NCBI GenBank assembly: GCA_038030265.1
Contig: CM075937.1
Span: 12,524,001-12,588,000, forward strand
DNA from: Corythucha ciliata
Lineage: Eukaryota > Arthropoda > Insecta > Hemiptera > Tingidae
DNA: 64,000 nt
Direction of reading: 5' to 3'
A model generated the notes under the pieces. It was not told the DNA's origin, searched no databases, and saw only the letters and a program-made list of their open reading frames with translations. The position numbers and the translations under genes were made by a program. Shown piece by piece: positions 58,680-64,000 of this stretch. Numbering within the stretch: the first letter of the stretch is position 1; every line of letters begins with the position of its first letter.

Positions 58680-60240
58680 TTTCTCAATTTCAGCCTCGAT
58701 GTTGCCTCCCAAAACCGCGGATCACGTTCTATCAATTTAAGCTACGAATGGGCTCATTTTATCACTTTTGCTATATGAATTAGCGCCTTTTCTCAATTTT
58801 AGCCGTGAATCAGCAATTGTTTTCAAGTTTAACCGTGAATTAGCGCCTTTTCTAAATTTTAACTATCACAAAACTGAGTATCAGAGTTTTCTCAATTTTA
58901 GCTGTGAGTGGGCGCTTTTTTTCACTTCTACATTATAGCCATGAATTAGGTAGCACCAGTATTCTAAATGTTATCAAAGAATTAGCGCATTTTCCACGTT
59001 CCAGCCGCGAATGAGCTCCTTTTCTCAAATTTAGTCGTGAATTAACGCTTTATTCAACTCTATCCGCGAATCAGTACTTTTTCTCAATTGTAACCGTGAA
59101 GTATAAAGCTTCCTCTCACTTTTAGCCATAAATTAGGTATTTTCTCAATTTTAACCGTGAATTAGCGCATTTTACACATTCCAGTTGTGAATGAGGGCTT
59201 ATTGATATCCATTTCAGCCAGGATTCAGCCCTAATATTATGAATTTTAGTCACAAAGTGGCTTCACGAAACCTAGGATTGGCGTTTTCTCAAATTTAATG
59301 CGCAAAAGAGCGCTTTTTCTCGATTTTAGCCACGAGTCAGTCATAATTTGCAATTTTAGCCGCGAAGTTGCCTCATGAAACCTATATAGGATTGCCGTTT
59401 TCTCATTTTTAGCAGCGCGAATGACCGCTTTTCACAATTTTAGCCGCGAATCAGCATTTTGTCTCAATTTTAAGCGCTAATTAGCGATTGTTCTCTTTAG
59501 CTGTGAATCAGCACTTTTTCTCTTTGTTATACGCGAATGAGAGTTTATTCACGAAACCGTAGATCGGTTTTTTCTCAATTTTCTTTGTGAATTGGCGCCT
59601 TTTTCAACTTTTGTAGCCGCTAATCAGAGGAGGTTTAAAGAGTTTTAAAAGTGAATCGGCGCTTTTTCATAATTGTAGACGTGAACTAGCGCTTTTTCTT
59701 AATTTTAGTCACGAATAAGTCGTCTCAAAAAACCGCGGATCAGAGTTTTATCATTTTTAACAGTGAATGAGCGCTTATAACCTAAAGTTAGGTAGCGCCT
59801 TTTCTCAATTTTATCTGTGAATTTGCGCATTTTCCCCATTCCAACGTGAAGCAGCGTCTTCTCTCCATTTTAGCTACGAATTAGCGCTTTCTTCAGTTTT
59901 AGCCATTATTGAGCGCTTCTTCTCAATTTTAACCGAATTCTCGCGTTGCCCCGCGTTTTCTCAACTTTAGCTGCAAATAGGCGCTTTTTCCCACTTAAGC
60001 CATGAGAGAGCTCCTTTTCTCAATTATAGGCTCGAATCAGCGGTTTTTCTCAAGATTTCCACCGTGAACTAGCGCTTTTTCTTCACCATAGACGCGAACT
60101 AGCTTTTTTTTCCATTTCAGCTTTGAGTAAGTCAACTCACAAAACGTTTTCTTAATTTTAGTAGCGAATGAGCGCTTTTTCTCAGTTTCATCTATGAATT
60201 AGCGCATTTTCTCAATTTTAGCCGCGAGCTTGCCCCAAAT
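58680..60240 (+). repeat. family A degenerate array, longest in the window
   Basis: About 50 units of roughly 30 bp (TCAATTTTAGCCGTGAATTAGCGC-like), all in one orientation. Some units carry CTCATGAAACC or CACGAAACCG variants at irregular intervals (about 59268, 59374 and 59540). No hAT-like ends were found at the borders. Confidence 0.9.
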
Positions 60241-60245
60241 AATAA

Positions 60246-60525
60246 TTAGTGGGCGCTCGGCTTTGAACCCGGCCAGCAATGGCAGCCTCCTTTGGGCTCA
60301 TTCGCCGTACCCTGATCCAACTGTGCACTTGACACCCACAATGCGTGGACGAGGGAGTATCGATCAGTGCGCGAACCGGAAACGCCCACACGAAGCCAAG
60401 TGCACCGTGTCACAGCTCGTCGCTGCCTTAGAGCGAATTGGGCAGCAGCTAGATTCGAACACAGGCCCACTGGGTTAGGAAGCGAGTATTGTATCCATTA
60501 CACCATTGAGCCTCTCTCCCCATAA
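60246..60525 (-). mobile_element. tRNA-derived SINE, probably from tRNA-Arg(CCT)
   Basis: On minus, 60521 to 60447 reads as a tRNA-like head: GGCTCAATGGTGTAATGGATA with an A box, a CTTCCTAACC anticodon loop that would give CCT, and TGTTCGAATCT as the B box. The anticodon stem is imperfect and the acceptor stem poor, so it is not a working tRNA gene. A tRNA-unrelated body follows to about 60246. The tail is short and AT-rich (TAATTATTATTT). Confidence 0.75.
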
Positions 60526-60689
60526 ACAGCACTTTTGCGGTTTTTATGAAGTTTAGCCGTAATCGAGCCTCCTCCGCACATTTTCAGGGCCGCGAGGACA
60601 GAATATTCTTGCCCGGGAAATTGAACTCAATGAGGCTCTTCCAAAGACCCAACTCCCAGTATCTCGCTGTAGAGCCGAATAATATTTGA

Positions 60690-60815
60690 AACCACAAAAA
60701 AGCCTCAACTACAGCAATTATCCAAAGCGCAGCAAAGCTCCAACTACAGCAAATATTCAAAGCACAGCAAAACCCCAAACCACAGCTCAGCAAAGCCCCA
60801 AACCACATCCCTGAA
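60690..60815 (-). repeat. 17-bp minisatellite, third block, reverse orientation
   Basis: CAACTACAGCAAA and CCAAACCACAGCAAAG units of about 17 bases, diverged from the 5.4 and 11.7 kb blocks. Confidence 0.75.
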
Positions 60816-60849
60816 AAGACCACCACAGCATTTTTACTTCTTTTATCAG

Positions 60850-61080
60850 CTTTTTATCAATCTCACCCGCAAATCAGCGCTTTTTCTCAATTTCAGCCAC
60901 GAATCTGCGCTTTTTCCTCGTTTTCTCTGTGAATTAGCGCATTTTATACATTTTTTTGGCCGCCAATGAGCGCCTTTTCTCGATTTTGGCCGGGAATTAG
61001 AATTTTTAACCATTTTGTCCACTTCGTGATTTTTTATCACTTTTAGCCATGAATCAGCGCCAGTTTTCGATTTAGCGGCG
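60850..61080 (+). repeat. family A array
   Basis: TTTTCTCAATTTCAGCCACG-type units, about seven, after the minisatellite and SINE. Confidence 0.75.
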
Positions 61081-61189
61081 GTCTTTTCTTAAAAACAGCA
61101 GCCCAGTGGTTTTTATAAAGTTTATCCTTAAGAGGGCCTCCGTACGCCGTGCGTTATTGGTCTGGCAGTTGCATCGAGACACTGTGTGA

Positions 61190-61340
61190 CATTGCCTTTT
61201 TGAACGAGCCAATGGCAAAATTGATTGTTTAAATTATCCAAATCCGCTAAATTGGGGCCTGTCAAGGTACCAAATCCGGGAAATTTGGACTTCGAAAGAG
61301 CCCAACCTGCGGAACGGTTTTCTTTAAGGACCTCGAGGGA
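61190..61340 (+). repeat. family C units
   Basis: About four units (AAATCCGCTAAATTGGGGCC and similar), strongly diverged. Confidence 0.55.
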
Positions 61341-64000
61341 GTGAAATGGATTCCGGCGTTTTTGGACGCTTTAACCCTTGTTTAGATGCCAACAATTTAT
61401 CCTGCGAGGCCTCCGGGAGGCCTCGCAATTAATCGACAGCCCTTAAGTACAAGACCTTGCTATGGCTGTTCTGGAGTCGAGAAATCTTTCACATGACGTG
61501 TTTGAGGCTAAGGGTGGTGGTGAGGGGATTTTTCAGTTGTTACCGTTACGTTTTTAGTGGCTGAATGGCTGTTAGAGCCTAGAAGTAGCCGTAGTCTACG
61601 ATTATCCAATCAAACCAATCAGTTTCAGGTCTTAGGTGCGTACCAAGGTGACTTTGCAGGGCCGATTTATAATCGGTTGAAACCGCTGACCACGTCAAAA
61701 TGCTTATTTTTGGACCGTTCAAGTCATCCTGGTGTCCACTCTGCTGAGTTTTGGGCCTAGTAGGGATTTATAAGTCATTCCGGGCGGCTCAAATCGGTAG
61801 CATTGAGAGAATGGACCTGAGCTTTGAGGTGGTTGGGGGGGGGGGTATCTCTGATGATGTTCTAGCAGTACAAAATTTAATAATTTACTTGTTTTGCGGT
61901 GAAACGCAGAGACCACCTCTACAAAAATATTCACTCGTTCCAGAAATACCACCGTGTCGACGTTTCATTCCAGAAAGGAAAAAAACAAAAAAAAACTCAT
62001 CGTGCCCTGATTTCGCAACATTACTCCTCCCGCCCCCAATTGATGGTGTGGTTTGTTGGGGGAGGGGGAGTAGTGAAAACGTCCTAAAAATCCACCTCAG
62101 AACATGAGTATTATACACATAAAGGGGGGGGGGGACGAACTAGCTGGAAGCAAAAAAAAAAAAAAAAATATTTCGCCCACCTCCTTTGGGACATCTGGTA
62201 AAATGTGCTGTTTTTGAGTGTAGTGCTGGTGGTGGCAGTGAGGGCGGGAGGCCGCACCGAGGTTAGGGCGGTGGAGGTGGATGTAGCGCCGAAGGGTAAA
62301 CCACACCGCCCCCCCCTGTCCCCCGCATCACCCGTTTTCACTTCAGTCAAACCTCGTTTTCCGAACAGTGCGTTAGTACTTTTTCGCTAAAATCACGTAA
62401 ACTATTGTTCATAAAAACCATGATATAATAATTTTAACTGTTTTATTTTATTATTCGAATATTTAACGCCCGGTTTTTTTTTTATTTAAAAAAAAATTGT
62501 TGTAAAATTACTGTTGTCGGCTCGGGCAGACAGTACAGTTTTCCAAGCTCTCTGCGCTGCATGGAGCGCGCGGACAATTCCTTTATTATAATGTAAGTAC
62601 CAGCATTTTGCCTTATATATACGCGGTGGAACAGGGTGGGGAGTCTCATTAATATTGTGAAATAGGCGGAACAAACTTTAAATTGATGATCCTATGGTTC
62701 ATCCTATGATTTGTCCATTCAAACCATTTAGAGCAGCCACTTTGAACAAAGAAATTTCCTCGAAAACCTCGATGTCTAGAGGTATTTCCGTTGTATTATT
62801 ATTAAGCAATTTTCAAAATTAATGTTTCTCGTGAAATTTAAGTGCTTATTCTGGCAAGCGGTCAAAAAATGCAATAGCAAGCGTGTGTAGTGCTCCAGAA
62901 AAGGAAAATAGAACAATCCATTTTAAAGTCTTACACATTGCTTCATATTTTCAAGGCGTGAATAAACTGGACTCAAAGTGTTCAAAATTAACCGCAAAAC
63001 GCGCTAAATATGGTCGCAATATTAGCTTGTAGAGTTCATTGCAAGGGGTGGAATTAAATTGATTTTTTATTGAATATTGATTTCCATAAGCGCAATAGTG
63101 AGGTCATCCCCGTTAATACAAACTCCAGTAGTTACATATTCAGGGCCTCAGGTAATTCCTCCTCCCCTCCTTTCAACGGGATGAGTGGTGCGCACGGTTC
63201 TGCTGAAAATATTCGATCATCGATGAGGGGGGGGGGGTAAGGGCTTTGCCAGGGCTGGAGAAACCGACTTTTTTTATTTATTCAAGATGCACCTTTTTAA
63301 CGAAAACGAACTACATTAAATTTGAAGCGTTCACTGGTACAGAAGTGAGTAAGAGAGAGGGAGAGAGTAATGTTTGTTTTATCGGTGGAGTATACGAGTA
63401 AATAGCTATATTCCTGGTTTGGATGGTTTCCAAAATGATTGCAAAACGAACGATATGAAGAAAGGGGGAGAAAGAGTGGGTGAGAGAATAATAAACTTCC
63501 ATTACACATTTTTACTTGTTTAAACGTTGCTTTCCTTATTTTTTTTCTTCACTACACACTACAACTTCATTAGGCTCAACCCTCTCAATTTCGCAACAGC
63601 TAACTTTAACCTACCTACAGCAAAAAAAGGCATCCACGTAGCGATGACCCCATCCCCCGCCACCAAGATGCGGTATTTGGTGGGAGGCGGGCACACTAAT
63701 TTCCCATAAATAAATAAAAATACTATTTTAGCGCAAGTCGCATCCTGAGAGCAGAAACCAAACGAATAGAAACAAGTTATACAATGACACGCATGACCCT
63801 TCAGTCTTGAAGTGTAGGTTCGCAAACTTCGACTGTTGCGCCTCTTTACCGAGAAGGTGAGAGATAAAAAGGAGTTTGTTGATCCAGGGAAATTATATTC
63901 TACCTCGAAAAACAATTTCATTCCCTCGGGATGACCTTGAAAAATGAATAGCGCGTGAAAGGATTTAGGGGAGGGGGGTGAAGGGAAAGGATGTACTTGA
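61341..64000. other. no recognised gene
   Basis: Many short frames on both strands, none with a motif. G runs at 61834, 62127 and 63229 and an A run at 62152-62168. I see nothing I can name. Confidence 0.5.

Noticed and set aside
58680..60240. Regular short repeats resembling a CRISPR array
   Set aside because: Units are degenerate and contiguous without unique spacers, and the DNA is eukaryotic.
60447..60521. A functional tRNA gene
   Set aside because: A and B boxes are present but the stems are poor and a repeat body follows, so a SINE is more likely.

Overview
The window is eukaryotic, from a repeat-rich invertebrate genome. The only gene I consider intact is a UDP-glycosyltransferase (UGT) at 13.5-15.4 kb, with six exons, five short GT-AG introns (52-72 bp), a signal peptide, a C-terminal membrane anchor and a KKxx tail. 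Its architecture is the animal, probably arthropod, membrane UGT type. The species cannot be fixed; an insect or crustacean is a guess.

Almost everything else is mobile DNA in layers. Remnants of non-LTR retrotransposons of CR1/jockey type lie at 1.9-4.6, 16.9-21.5, 42.1-43.2, 43.7-45.6 and 45.6-48.7 kb. Ty3/gypsy fragments lie at 10.3-11.1 kb (gag) and 35.4-37.2 kb (protease, RT, integrase). A broken piggyBac transposase is at 32.0-34.1 kb. A tRNA-derived SINE is at 60.2-60.5 kb. Small inverted-repeat elements are numerous, and several sit inside the coding remains of other elements.

The most distinctive feature is degenerate tandem DNA with units of about 20-31 bp in five sequence families (called A to E here), plus a 17-bp minisatellite. 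In several cases the array is the internal body of a hAT-like non-autonomous element with short terminal inverted repeats and an 8-bp target-site duplication. The clear cases are 19001-21332 (families A and B, TSD GATTGGGT), 22264-23779 (family C, TSD CCCTTAAA/CCCTCAAA) and 50650-52468 (family E, TSD TCGGAGGA). The region 16.1-22.1 kb looks like a four-layer nest: an outer hAT-like element, a non-LTR retrotransposon inside it, a hAT-like element in the RT gene, and another hAT-like element inside that.

A second theme is foldback elements at 3.7-4.0, 4.6-5.3 and 27.8-28.2 kb. They share a core of CTGAAGATG, a short stem-loop and GAAA; the 27.8 kb copy is flanked by a perfect 13-bp duplication. 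This suggests retroposition, possibly of Penelope-like or retrozyme-like units, but it is a hypothesis.

Layout: 0-13.4 kb, decayed retroelements, foldbacks and minisatellites; 13.4-15.4 kb, the UGT gene; 16.1-31 kb, array-bearing hAT-like elements; 31-38 kb, piggyBac and gypsy remains; 38-49 kb, MITEs, a second copy of one hAT-like element and three non-LTR remnants; 49-56 kb, MITEs, foldbacks and one hAT-like element; 56-64 kb, mainly unrecognised DNA with one long family A array and the SINE.
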